Source: Aureobasidium sp. EXF-3400
Lineage: Eukaryota > Ascomycota > Dothideomycetes > Dothideales > Saccotheciaceae
NCBI GenBank assembly: GCA_024195585.1
Contig: SWBL01000474.1
Span: forward strand, 1-30,097
Reading direction: 5' to 3'
DNA: 30,097 nucleotides
Under the pieces are notes generated by a model, which made no database searches, had not been told where the DNA came from, and saw only the letters and a program-made list of their open reading frames with translations. The translations under genes were made by a program, and so were the position numbers. Every line of letters starts with the position of its first letter. The first letter of the stretch is position 1. Below are positions 19,573 to 29,607 of this stretch, piece after piece.

Positions 19573-20546
19573 GGAGTGTCTATGTGTTGGTGGTTGTTGG
19601 TCAGGAAAGTCAACATTCGTTTGTTGCCCGTTGATGCGTGGTGGCATTCCGTCTCCTTTGTCAAGTCATTCTCTCCTTAGTCATCCATGATTCACTCTAT
19701 TCCCCCGCCTTGTGGAAGCGTTCTCGGGCAATGTTGGCGTTCGGTTGTCGGGTTTGATTCTCCTTCACAATGTAGATATTGCAATACTCTATAGACTTGA
19801 AACCGGAGTTGAAGGTCATCTTGGTGCCAAATGTCAAAGTCCCGATGTCCCTCGAGTGGTCGAGTAAAGACGAAGAGTGGTCGGTCAGCTAAGACATGGT
19901 TACCAGGTTACCTTTCACAAAAGAACTAGATTGCCTCCCCATGTGCTGAAGACTATCACGTGGTAGCTGCTGAATTGCACAATGTATCGGTAAAGAAGGT
20001 GGTTTCCACAGAAAGACCGGGTCATCTTGAGTTGCTTCACCATGTGCAAAGTGGAGTGGAGGACCGTGCTTGGTTGCAATCGACAAGAAATTTGGGCCCT
20101 CGTCATGCATCATGTATATACAAGCAGAATAATCCAGAGATACTCTTTCCGGCGGCACAATAGTGGCTACCAATCTGGCATTCACACGGAACTCATTGTC
20201 GAGTCTGATCCCAGTAACGCGGCTGCAGCGAAGGTCACTGTCGAGGTTCAAACCATTGCGAAACTCGCGACCAGACTCGACAGACTCTCAAAACCAGCGT
20301 GCTTCAGAACTGGTACGAGACTTGTTCAATAGCCACAGAACCACACCACATCTCGCAGGACATCAACCCAAGTCGGACAAACTACGACTGCTGCGAAGCC
20401 TTCTTCAGACATCAACCCGCTCACGTCTTCGCCGCACACCCAAACTTCGAGGACAACGACGGCCACACCACCTCGTTTTTCCACCGTCCACCTCGCTTGA
20501 CATCCCCAAAGGACCAGGTCCAGATATCAGAAACAAATTCCGCAGG
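19573..20546. other. Region between bZIP gene and tRNase Z first ATG
   Basis: This holds the 3' UTR of the bZIP gene, repeat B3 (from 19934) and the leader of tRNase Z. The last 384 bp (20163-20546) stay open in the tRNase Z frame without any ATG and would encode a basic, arginine-rich peptide. The in-frame stop TAG lies at 20160-20162. Confidence 0.55.
19934..20100 (+). mobile_element. MITE-like repeat, subfamily B, copy B3
   Basis: It starts CCTCCCCATGTGCTGAAGAC then TATCACGTGGTAGCTGCTGA and TTGCACAATG, the consensus left arm. GTGGTTTCCACAGAAAGACC follows, matching B2 (GTGGTTTCCATAGAGAGAAC). The right terminal repeat is not recognisable, so the end is approximate; it may be truncated. Confidence 0.6.
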
Positions 20547-23495
20547 ATGCGCTCCTTCTTCCAGTTCGTCACCACGCCGACGGCCGACACACCCGGCACC
20601 ACACTCCTCCTGCACTTCGACAACAAGCGTTATCTGATTGGAAACATTGCTGAGGGTACCCAGAGAGCTTCAGTCGAACAGAAAGTCCGCCTCTTGAAGG
20701 TGTCGGAGCTCTTCTTGACCGGAAACACAACCTGGGAAAGGACTGGTGGTTTGATCGGCATGATTCTGACACTGGCTGACGCTGCTTCGTCCAGTGCTCA
20801 CGCAAGCTTGCTGGAAACAAAGAGAAAGCTCGTGAACAAACTAGAGCGTCAGGGTGCCGAAATCAACGACGAAGACATTACTGAGCAGGCCGCTCGTGAA
20901 GTCAAGGATAGAACGCGACTGTCCATCTTTGGAGGGCCTAATCTCAACTACACCTTGGCGACTGCTCGCCGCTTTGTCTTCCGTAAGGGAATGCCTGTTG
21001 ATGTGCACGAGTTCGGCCACGATCTTGCTCAAGACCCTAGCCCCTCAGTCGAGCCTACGTGGTCAGACGACAACATCCAGGTATGGGCGTTGCCCATTTC
21101 TCCTGTCTCGAAAGCACTGAGTGGCTCAAGTAGCCCTCGTAAACGCAGCTACGATGAGCTAAATGAACAGGAGGTCTCGAATACTCGCGCACCCCTCCAC
21201 CACGCAGACAAGGAAAAGGCTCTGATGATGTCAAAGGCTGTAGTTGCAGAGATGTTTGACTCCTCATGGCGTATGGACGCGCTTGTTGAGACACCCATCA
21301 AGGAAGTACAGCTGCCTGCCACGCTATTTGTTCGTGATTCTGAAACCCACAAAATGACAAAGTACACTGGTCCCATGCCAGGAGGCAAAGAACCAGTCCC
21401 GGATATCAAAGTCCTGGTCCGCCGTCCATGGCCTGGCGCTCTGATTGAATCGCTTCCGCCCACAGAACCCGCCAAGGTAGCCATGTCGTACATCTTCCGC
21501 AATCACATACAGAGAGGTAGGTTTCAGCCATCGAAGGCAGCAGCACTCGGCATCGAGAAGGGTCCTAAATTTGCAGCCTTGAGCAAGGGCCAGAACGTCG
21601 AGAACGATAAAGGCGAAACTGTGACCCCAGACATGGTGTTGGAACCGAGCAAACAAGGTGGAGGCGCGGCTGTAATAGATCTACCTTCCCGCGAATATGT
21701 CGAAGCCCTGGTCTCGCGACCCGAGTGGAAGTCGGAAGAAATCATGGCGGGTGTTGGTGCTTTCATTTGGATGCTCGGTCCGGGTGTTGCATCACACCCC
21801 ATGCTCAAGCAGTTCATGGAGGACATGAAGCATATGAAGCATGTCGTATCTTCTCCCGACCTCTGCTCCAACAGATTGGCCCTTGACTCGGCTGCAGGTG
21901 CTACGATAAGACTGGGCCAGATTGACCCTACACGCTACGACGTTCCAGTGCATAACAATGCGACCACCTCAAACACACTTGAGTCTACCAATGGTTTGGA
22001 GGGTTTGGTTACGGTTGCCGACCGCGGACAAAAGGTGCAGCTGGAGCCATCCCTTGAAGTTCAGGACAACGAGATAAACATGTTACTGGACATTGAAAAA
22101 GTCAAGGCAGAGATGTCGAAAGACGTCCTTGAACTCGCGCATAAAGCCAATGAAGATGTCAAAGCTAGCAAGCAAACCCTCGACGCCTGGGCAGACAGTC
22201 TACCCCAGAAAGATGTAGAAATCACCACCTTGGGGACTGGGTCAGCCTTACCATCCAAGTACCGTAATGTTTCAGCAACACTTATACGTGTACCGGGGTG
22301 GGGCTCAATGCTCTTCGACGCTGGCGAGAATACTCTAGGCCAGTTGAGGCGTGTGTATGCGCCTAAGATTCTTGACGAAATCATGAGAGAGCTGCGGGTG
22401 ATTTGGATCAGTCATATGCACGCCGACCATCACCTGGGTACTGTCTCGGTCATCCGTGAATGGTACAAGACAGTGCATGGGTCACAACCCGCGCGAATAA
22501 TCAACCCAGGCACCGATGCCGATTTCGACGCCGCTTCTTTATTCAGCAAACAAGATCGACTGTCTGTGATCTCGGAGGTGGCAATGTTGCACTGGCTTGA
22601 AGAATACAGCCATGTTGACGACTACGGCTTCTCACGTCTGGCGCCATTGTGTATCACTCCCAATGTCCATTCTAAAAATCTCAAATCCACTCTCCAGTGG
22701 TTCATCCCACCTTCTTCGACACAAGCGCTCAATGGCGGTCCTCCACCCACAAGCGACTTGTGGGCCGATAAGGTCGCCCGCGCCCAAGTCTTGCCCCAGG
22801 CACTCAATCTTCAAGACATTCAATGTGTGCAGGTTCAGCACTGTCACGGAGCTCGTGCTGTTTCGGTGACGTTCCCTTCAGGCTTCAAGGCTTCATATTC
22901 TGGTGACTGCCGTCCGTCGAAGCCATTCACGCATATCGGCAAGGGCAGTACAGTCTGCATTCATGAGGCAACATTCGACGACGAGCTGCAAGGCGATGCC
23001 GAAGCAAAGAACCATACCACAACTAGCGAGGCTCTCGGCGTGGCTTTGGGCATGGAAGCAAAGGCCTGTGTCCTGACTCACTTCAGTCAGCGATACCAGA
23101 AGGTCCCTGTATTGGAATATACAGACGAAGAGGAGGGCGCTGTCAACTCGCTCGTAGCGGCTGAAGACGAGATGGACATTTCCACAAACATTGACGACGA
23201 GGCCGATGCTCCAGTGATAGACGCAGCTGCTCCTTCATCTGAAAGCAAAGCTCCCACTGATCCCACGAATGCCAACAAGGCTGCAAAGCACATCAAGATC
23301 AAGGCGGGAAGTGACATGAAAGTCTGTGTTGCTTTCGACTACATGAGGATCAAGGTCGGCGACATTGCTCAAATGGAGAAGTACACAGACGCCCTCGTGG
23401 CCTTGTTCGCTGAAGAGGAGTCTGCAGAGGAGGAAGTTAAGCCTGAAGCGCCGAAGAAGAAGGCCAAAGGTGGTAAACCACAGCGCAACAACTGA
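20547..23495 (+). CDS. TRZ1: tRNase Z, long form (tRNA 3'-processing endonuclease)
   Basis: A 982-aa ELAC2/Trz1-type zinc endonuclease that removes 3' trailers from pre-tRNAs; single exon. The start MRSFFQFVTTPTADTPGTTL, followed by YLIGNIAEGTQRA, matches the N-terminal half-domain of long tRNase Z (yeast Trz1 starts similarly). The catalytic C-terminal half has TLGTGSALPSKYRNVSAT, MLFDAGENTLGQLRR and the metal motif HMHADHHLG (623-631). It also has the AXH-like VQHCHGARAVSVTF, the SYSGDCRPS aspartate motif, IHEATFDDE and VLTHFSQRYQKVP. The C-terminus is a lysine- and acid-rich tail. ATG 20547 is the first ATG in the open frame, but the frame is open back to 20163 with a basic sequence that could be a mitochondrial presequence reached by a non-AUG start or an unseen upstream exon. 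Length compares with 838 aa in yeast. Confidence 0.95.
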   Translation: MRSFFQFVTTPTADTPGTTLLLHFDNKRYLIGNIAEGTQRASVEQKVRLLKVSELFLTGNTTWERTGGLIGMILTLADAASSSAHASLLETKRKLVNKLERQGAEINDEDITEQAAREVKDRTRLSIFGGPNLNYTLATARRFVFRKGMPVDVHEFGHDLAQDPSPSVEPTWSDDNIQVWALPISPVSKALSGSSSPRKRSYDELNEQEVSNTRAPLHHADKEKALMMSKAVVAEMFDSSWRMDALVETPIKEVQLPATLFVRDSETHKMTKYTGPMPGGKEPVPDIKVLVRRPWPGALIESLPPTEPAKVAMSYIFRNHIQRGRFQPSKAAALGIEKGPKFAALSKGQNVENDKGETVTPDMVLEPSKQGGGAAVIDLPSREYVEALVSRPEWKSEEIMAGVGAFIWMLGPGVASHPMLKQFMEDMKHMKHVVSSPDLCSNRLALDSAAGATIRLGQIDPTRYDVPVHNNATTSNTLESTNGLEGLVTVADRGQKVQLEPSLEVQDNEINMLLDIEKVKAEMSKDVLELAHKANEDVKASKQTLDAWADSLPQKDVEITTLGTGSALPSKYRNVSATLIRVPGWGSMLFDAGENTLGQLRRVYAPKILDEIMRELRVIWISHMHADHHLGTVSVIREWYKTVHGSQPARIINPGTDADFDAASLFSKQDRLSVISEVAMLHWLEEYSHVDDYGFSRLAPLCITPNVHSKNLKSTLQWFIPPSSTQALNGGPPPTSDLWADKVARAQVLPQALNLQDIQCVQVQHCHGARAVSVTFPSGFKASYSGDCRPSKPFTHIGKGSTVCIHEATFDDELQGDAEAKNHTTTSEALGVALGMEAKACVLTHFSQRYQKVPVLEYTDEEEGAVNSLVAAEDEMDISTNIDDEADAPVIDAAAPSSESKAPTDPTNANKAAKHIKIKAGSDMKVCVAFDYMRIKVGDIAQMEKYTDALVALFAEEESAEEEVKPEAPKKKAKGGKPQRNN

Positions 23496-24152
23496 CCATC
23501 TGTATGATTTCCTTACACAGCTGTACCTTTACTGTATATATTATACCTAGACAGCTTTGTATCTGTTATGGCTGTGTCCACCCCAGACAAGAACTGCAGT
23601 TCCCGTCTAACTTTGACATTCGACAGGTGCATGAACTCCTTGCCACTTCGACTTCGACGACGAGAGGTTCTCGCAGGCGGCGATGTGACTCGATCAGGCT
23701 AGCCTCGACACGTGCATGCTATGCGAGCAACCCTGGCCGAGTAATCAGGCCAAGAGTGTCCAAATCCATACCGACAAACTGAGATTACCTCAAGGGCTTA
23801 TATCCCGAGCTACAGTATTATAGTTCTGTGATTCTTGTTGCTTTGTTGCAAGGTACTCTAAGTCAGGTATGTTAGCTTGAGACATTGCGTGGGTCGCTGT
23901 CAGCGGAATAACACTGTATGGGTGGCACGAACAGCATTGTTTAGGAAGGTTGAGAGCACATCTGATGGCCTTAACGGCAGTCGCAAGGATGCAGTAAGTG
24001 CATTGGATAATGACGAGGGACACGCGAGTGAGAGCATGTGTATAGCATAGAATTGAATGTATTGATTGTCACACCGAAACCACAAACTAAAGGCTGCGTA
24101 CGACTCGTTCTTCTCAAGTATGCTCGTTGAAACAGACAGTATACATCCATCA
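23496..24152. other. Convergent intergenic region, tRNase Z / thaumatin-like gene
   Basis: This 657-bp stretch holds two convergent 3' UTRs. An A/T-rich ACTGTATATATTATACC patch at about 23531 may be part of the tRNase Z poly(A) region. No convincing repeat copy or gene was recognised. Confidence 0.5.
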
Positions 24153-25352
24153 TCAGTAGCTGAAGAGAACCCCCATCGCAAGACCCAACCCAGTGTAACG
24201 TTGTCGAACATCAAGATTCGGGATCGCAAAGCTAGAAGCTGTGGAATTTGAACCGCTTGAGTTGGATACGGAACCCGTGTTGGCGAGCTCCTGGAGTTGT
24301 GCTGCTTTTGTGGAGAGGATTACTGTACTTCTGCCGCCTGGACAAAACACAACTTCGACCCCAGCTCCAGAAGGGATGATGAAGGTAGACGACTGGTCGT
24401 CGTAAGCATAGCTGTAGGCATCTGGGCATACTGTCTTGGCTGCTTTGGCGTAGTAGTTAGGGCTGCATGCATTTGGTCCGTTGTACTTGCCCAGGCAACA
24501 ATACTGGTCAGAGTTGTATTTTGCGCAAGCTGAGTAGCAAGGGTCAAACGCAGGTCTTTGGATGTTGCCGTCAGGGTAAGGATACACGTTGCCTCCAGGA
24601 GCGGATGGAGCATTGACCTGAAGATCCCAAGGACACCACTGATTAGCATTACTTGTGGTGACCTTTGTCTCAAACGGCAGAGGGTATGAAGCATTTGTGC
24701 CGAGGAACGTCCCGCTGCTGTATGGATTGAAGTTGGACGGAGCTAGCATAGAGCCTGTGCCTTCGCAGGATGGGTTGGTGAGATTTGGAGGGATATCATC
24801 CAACGAGGAATTGCCGTGCGGAACGAGGACGATGGCCAGCGGAAGATTGTACCCATCAACAAGAGAAATGTCGTAGTAACTTTGACCATCACCAGCGTCA
24901 AGGGTGAACTCGGCAAGCGTCACCGGTATGGCACCCTGGCAGCGATCAGTACTCGTTCAGCACTATGTCTCGGCAGGGAAACTTACTGCTGCCTGACAAG
25001 GTATCACACCGTTACAATCACCTGTAGTGCAGGCCGGACCACCGCCATTCGATCTACCTTGAGCATTGAAGCTGCAGTTTGTTCTGCCCCAGATACGCCC
25101 TTGCCAATCTTCCGAGACAGTTTGTGACACAGTAGCTCCAGAAGTGAGCTCGAACCCAGTCTGTCCGGGTGCGGTGCCGTGCTGTGTAGCGATACCAGGA
25201 TAGATGGTATCGGGGCAATTATTTGTCACAACAAGAGGGGTGTTCGCACCGTTGGTCTGACGGACAACAAGTTTCCGGTCCATATGGTGTATGTACGAGC
25301 CATTGGCACGCAGTACCAGAGCCAGAAAGGATGCCATCAATTGGTGCTTCAT
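24153..25352 (-). CDS. Thaumatin-like secreted protein, possibly GPI-anchored
   Basis: A 382-aa thaumatin/PR-5 family protein in two exons (24987-25352 and 24153-24935; 51-nt intron). Fungal members are cell-wall or secreted proteins, some with glucan-binding or glucanase activity; the activity here is unknown. The N-terminus MKHQLMASFLALVLRANG looks like a signal peptide. Family signatures are GRIWGRTNCSFN (85-96), the near-canonical GGGPACTTGDCNG (103-115), the cysteine-rich PCYSACAKYNSDQYCC and VFCPGG. Many cysteines are consistent with the disulfide-rich fold. After the domain come a Ser/Asn-rich linker (SVSNSSGSNSTASS) and a short hydrophobic end (YTGLGLAMGVLFSY), which together suggest, but do not prove, a GPI signal. 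ATG 25352 begins the signal peptide directly. Confidence 0.9.
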
Positions 25353-26040
25353 GCCGCCGAGATGCGAAAAGAACCAGGAAACAATGATGAGTCAAGATGC
25401 GCCGATCAGCCGTATGTCGAGAGGCAAGTTGCCTATTGGGTCATACAGACCGATGCGGCTAATGCAAGCTCTGAAGATCTGAAGGAGTGAGGAAGGATAG
25501 GAAATTAATGGAGCGAAAGCGCTATTGTGTAAGGTCGTGCAAGGTAGAGAAGCTGGTGGATGAGGATAGTGAGAAGGGGAGAGAGATTGATGAGAGAAGC
25601 AGAGACAGCATGGCAACGACAGACGAAGACCTACATGTTGCAAGCATGGAAACAAGAAACACGCAGGAAGGCGCGAACAAGCTCGTTGATGGAAGAATGC
25701 GATTGGAGAGCGCGACTGCTCTATGTTGGCGCTTCATGACGTTGAGGCTTCGATCTTGGACTTTTGAACCTGTCGCACACTGAAGTTGCCTTGACCAAGA
25801 CACGGGGCCTGGTCTGGATATTATCTTGGAACATCGTCGCATGGAAGACCATTGCCTATTCTGATCTGAAGCGTGCCAATCGGCAAAAGTGATGAGGCCT
25901 GGTGCAAGCGAGCAAGGAGCAACCCCAGGTTTCAAGGTCTGTGCACTTGTGATGATCAACCAGCAGTCAACCAAGTCGAGAGATAACAACTCAACTTCAA
26001 CTATATCCTGAATATCCCGACTTCGAAAATACCAAATAAC
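25353..26040. other. Divergent promoter region, thaumatin-like / aminopeptidase genes
   Basis: This 688-bp stretch lies between two divergent starts. A minus-strand open frame of 155 codons (25522-25989) has serine-rich, compositionally simple sequence and no recognisable domain; I treat it as non-coding. No repeat copy was recognised. Confidence 0.5.
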
Positions 26041-28002
26041 ATGCGTGAGACCCGAGACTTCGCAAGTCGTACGACTGACTTGATCGGAAGCCGCGGCGGT
26101 CCCAATGTCTCTGCCCTTGGTAGTCTTAGCATCGCGATGAAGACTACATCAAGTCTAGATAAATATCCCGGTCAGTCTCTCTGCTCTAAACAGTGATGTT
26201 TCCAATCTTTGTTAACAATACAAAGCAAGACAACACGCTCAAAGAGTAGCTCGTGCTCTCGACATCGACCACGGTCTTATATATCTGCCTGGCGAAAAGA
26301 CCATCAGTTGGCCTGACAGTGACCAACCTCGCGCTTTCAGACAGCTTCGCTACTTTCTGTACCTAAGTGGATGCCAAGAATCAGATTGCTTTGTGACATA
26401 TGATATCGCGTCAGACAAATTGGTTCTCTGGTTGGCCCAAATCGATCCACGAAAAGTTGTCTGGACTGGCAGAGGATCTACTACTCAAGAGGCGCTCGAA
26501 AAGTACGACATCGACGAAGCCCGCTTTGCACCATCACTTGAACACTTCATCAAGAAATGGGCCTCCAATAATGCAGGGTCCATCTATCTGCTGCATCCTG
26601 ACGATTCTCTTGCCAAAGGCTATCCGGACAGAATCGACTCAGAACATCTTCGGCCCGCAATGGATACATGTCGAGTGGTCAAAGATTCTCATGAGATCTC
26701 CTTAGTGAGAAAGGCTAACCAGATCAGTGCATTGGCTCATGAGCAGGTTTTGCGGAAGTTGCGGTCCTTCAAGAATGAAGCACAGGTCGAAGCTGAAATT
26801 CTGGACGTTTGTATTGCCCATGGCGCAAAGCACCAGGCTTACGAAATTATCGCTGGGTGAGCAACTATAACAATCTCGACGTGCTGAAGCTTGCTATACG
26901 AATAGCTGCATGAACGTAAGAGTGTTCTCAACGAGTGAACATGTCCAATGAGAGTCTTTGGATCATGGTCATTCCACGAATGACGCTTTGTTGCTCAATA
27001 GCACTGTGCATTCATGCAGCTACTCGCATGGTAGACTCTGGCACACGGGGATGGCTTACGATGAAGTGCTTCGCTGAGCCAATTCTAGGTCTGGACCGAA
27101 CGCTGCAATCCTGCACTATGTCAAGAATGATGAGGACTTTAGGGATCGACAGTTGATGTGCTTGGATGCTGGAGCAGAGTGGCACGGGTATGCAGCAGAC
27201 GTCACCCGAACATTCCCCCTTTCTGGCAGCTGGCCCTCCAAAGAGGCGAAACAAATATACGACTTGGTGCAGCGCATGCAGACGAAATGTATGAATGTGC
27301 TTGGCCCGGGCAAGCGATTTGTAGATGCTCAATATCTTGCGCATCTTGTGGCCATTGAAGGGTTGCTCGAGCTGGGCATCTTTCACAACGGCTCTAAGAG
27401 GGACATCTACGAGGCAGGCACGTCTGTTGCCTTCTTCCCACATGGCTTAGGTCATCATATGGGCTTAGAAGTGCATGATGTTTCGACGGTGCTCACAAAA
27501 AGCACTGCAGAGGTCAATGACCAAGTCGTTTCTGAGGTAACTCGCACCGCCGACACAAATCTTGTTGATACAGGCTGAAGTGCGATCAGATCACCCAACA
27601 TCTGCCGGATGTGCAAAACTATACAGAACTTAGGTCACTGTCGACCAACATTGTTCCTGCTGTTTGGAACAGTGTTCTTGGCGAAACAAGCGCACCTGGT
27701 CTGCGACCTGGTATGGTGATCACTTGTGAGCCCGGAATGTATGTTCCCCTATGTGCAGACGTGCGATGAACAGAAGCAGCTGACCAAGATGTAGATACTT
27801 TAATCGTGAAGCACTCGAGACAGTATTCCTTCCTTCTCCCGTGCATTCGAAATACATCAATAAATCGGTACTCGAGCGCTTTATGGCGGTGGGTGGAGTC
27901 AGAATTGAGGACGATCTTTTGATCACTGAGGATGGCTGGGAGAACTTGACAACAGCGGCGAAAGGGGAGGCGGCGCTCAGGATTATCCGCGGCGAGGCCT
28001 AG
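26041..28002 (+). CDS. Xaa-Pro aminopeptidase / prolidase-like, M24B family
   Basis: Metallopeptidase of the aminopeptidase P / prolidase group, cleaving Xaa-Pro bonds; fungal PEPP-type. My model has five exons (26041-26170, 26226-26856, 27089-27536, 27581-27738, 27795-28002) and 524 aa. The N-terminal domain includes [18 protein letters not shown] and [20 protein letters not shown]. All five metal ligands of the pita-bread fold are present: Asp280 and Asp291 ([20 protein letters not shown]), His376 ([12 protein letters not shown]), Glu453 (CEPGIYF) and Glu494 ([11 protein letters not shown]). Intron 2 is 232 nt because it carries repeat A6. Intron 3 is the weak point: keeping frame needs a 44-nt intron with acceptor CTGAAG, since the nearer CAG would shift frame to an early stop. 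The start could also be the internal Met33 ([11 protein letters not shown]). Confidence 0.87.
26875..27054 (-). mobile_element. Foldback MITE-like repeat, family A, copy A6, inside an aminopeptidase intron
   Basis: On the minus strand the right-hand side begins CCATCCCCGTGTGCCAGAGT and continues GAGTAGCTGCATGAATGCAC, matching the family A left arm. The left-hand side, read on the plus strand, is CGACGTGCTGAAGCTTGCTA then CGAATAGCTGCATGAACG, pairing with the other arm over about 60 bp with mismatches. The centre keeps GACTCTCATTGGACATGT, matching A5 (GACTCTCTATGGATATGT). It lies 18 nt after the donor and 34 nt before the acceptor. Confidence 0.72.
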
Positions 28003-28206
28003 AACCGAATCTGTTTGTGCTAGTCGAGCACTGGCCAAATACATAGACGACATAGAGAATAAACACGGAGAATGAAGTAGAAAGAGATTGATTCACGAGG
28101 ACAGGCGGCTCGGTGTGTGAAACAGGACTATGGTTGGTAACTCCGTAACGCCGTGGTATCTCATGTTTGAATGGAGAAAAGGGATATGCAGGGAGGAAGA
28201 AGTCGC

Positions 28207-28792
28207 TCAGAAAGCATCCAGAGTCATGCTGTTGCTCACGTCCGTGTTCTCGACCATCTTTGTAAACTCCTCGAAGCTGATCTTTCCGTCGCGGTCAAGA
28301 TCGGCCTCCATGATGGTCTTGTCGACAATCTGCTGCAACTGTTGGTCCTTGAGGTTGCTTCCGACCATCATCTTGAGGACGATGAAGAGTTCGCCGTTGC
28401 TGATGTATCCGTCACGGTCAATGTCGTAGACCTTGAAGGCAAAACGCAGCTTTTCCTCCTTGTTTCCTTTTGAGCTGAAGGCGCTGAGACCCGAGACAAA
28501 CTCCTGGAAGTCGACATCACCACCACCGTCTTCATCGAAAATGGCAATCATGCGTGTGGCGAGAGGGTTGGAGGAGACTTGAGGAAGGGAGAGGAACTCG
28601 TCGCGTTCAATGGTGCCAGAATTGTCCTTGTCGAGCTTCATGAAGCGCTTGCGCAGGCGGTCGACCTCATCGCGGTCAACTGTTGGATGAGGGCGGTCAG
28701 CACATGACAGGGCGGGTGAGTGTTGGTGCGCAAGACGTACAGTTGCTGCCCTGAACCAGGTTCTCGAGCATTTGAGAGTTTGCGTTGCCCAT
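28207..28792 (-). CDS. CNB1: Calcineurin regulatory subunit B
   Basis: Ca2+-binding regulatory subunit of the phosphatase calcineurin, which activates the Crz1 stress pathway in fungi. Two exons (28741-28792 and 28207-28679; 61-nt intron) give 174 aa, the usual length. The start MGNANS is an N-myristoylation signal. Four EF-hand loops are intact: [12 protein letters not shown] (34-45), [12 protein letters not shown] (66-77), [12 protein letters not shown] (103-114) and [12 protein letters not shown] (144-155). The C-terminus [16 protein letters not shown] is typical. The intron follows codon 17, and splicing gives [16 protein letters not shown]. It shares a 174-bp divergent promoter with the DUF1770 gene and converges with the aminopeptidase gene (204 bp between stops). 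Confidence 0.97.
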
Positions 28793-28966
28793 GATTACGT
28801 TGTGTGGATTTGTGTAGACGGGCTACGGAGCAGTCAAGAAAGATGGTTGTCGTGGTTGCTTGAGGCTCGCCGAGACGTCGTCTCGGCCTGGAGCGACAAG
28901 TCGGCCTGACTCCTTCCACATTGACGACATCACCGACATCGACACACAAAGTCACCAAACAGCACA
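28793..28966. promoter_or_regulatory. Short bidirectional promoter, CNB1 / DUF1770 gene
   Basis: Only 174 bp separate the two divergent start codons, so both 5' leaders and core promoters must share this segment. It is rich in GACGT/CGACATC-type short repeats (ATTGACGACATCACCGACAT at about 28920) and has no TATA box. Co-expression is possible but not shown. Confidence 0.6.
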
Positions 28967-29607
28967 ATGACCGACAGCCCTATTCTCCAGCTCGCAGAGA
29001 CGATCCAGACGGCTTCTATCAACAGCAATCCCTCGCCCGCCCACGATGCCAATCCGTCGACTGCCGCCTCAGTCAAGCAACCCGTGCGCCTCGACGACGA
29101 GCCCGATCTTGACCACCTGCCAGACCACGTCGACGAGGACGAGATTCCTGTCTCTGTCCTGAGACCGACTCCACGCAGCAAGCAATTTCCTCCCCTCCCC
29201 GACCTGCGCTTCGAACAGAGCTATCTCGCCAGCATTCAAGACGCGACTTCTTGGCAGAAGGTCGCCTGGATCACCTTTAGAGACCAACTGTTCATGCCTT
29301 TGACTCAAGGTCTGCTCTGGACCTTGGTCGTCGCTGGTTGGAGACACTGGAACACGGTGCACAACACTTCGTCCAAATTCTCTGGCTCCAGTATTGGGGC
29401 TCGTCTGAGGAGGTGGTGGTGGCAGACCAACAACTGGGTGATTCCAACTCATTCCAAGTCATCCTTGCGCGACAAAAGGCTTGCTGGCCAAGTTCAAGAG
29501 GTATTTACTACGTTCCGAGCCCGCTGTCCAATGCTGAGTCTGTGCAAAAGTTGATGCTGACCACCTTGAAGTTCTATCAAGCCGAATTCAGCGCAGGCGC
29601 CGACTGA
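28967..29607 (+). CDS. DUF1770 / Atg43-like fungal protein
   Basis: A fungal-specific family (DUF1770) that I associate, from memory, with fission yeast Atg43, a mitochondrial outer-membrane mitophagy receptor; treat that function as tentative. Two exons, 28967-29500 and 29551-29607, with a 50-nt intron (GTATTT donor), give 196 aa. The N-terminal 75 residues are disordered and acidic (DDEPDLDHLPDHVDEDEIP). The conserved core is PPLPDLRFEQSYLASI (75-90), followed by ITFRDQLFMPLTQGLLW and a possible membrane segment LLWTLVVAGWRHW (116-128). A tryptophan-rich RRWWWQTNNWVIP and an LRDKRLAGQVQE segment follow. The intron is inferred from the better C-terminus (LMLTTLKFYQAEFSAGAD). Without splicing the frame ends at 29554 after an unrelated tail, so the 3' exon is the uncertain part. 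Confidence 0.72.

Noticed and set aside
25522..25989. 155-codon minus-strand open frame in the thaumatin/aminopeptidase promoter region
   Set aside because: It has no recognisable domain, a simple serine/leucine composition at its end, and occupies the only space for two divergent promoters.
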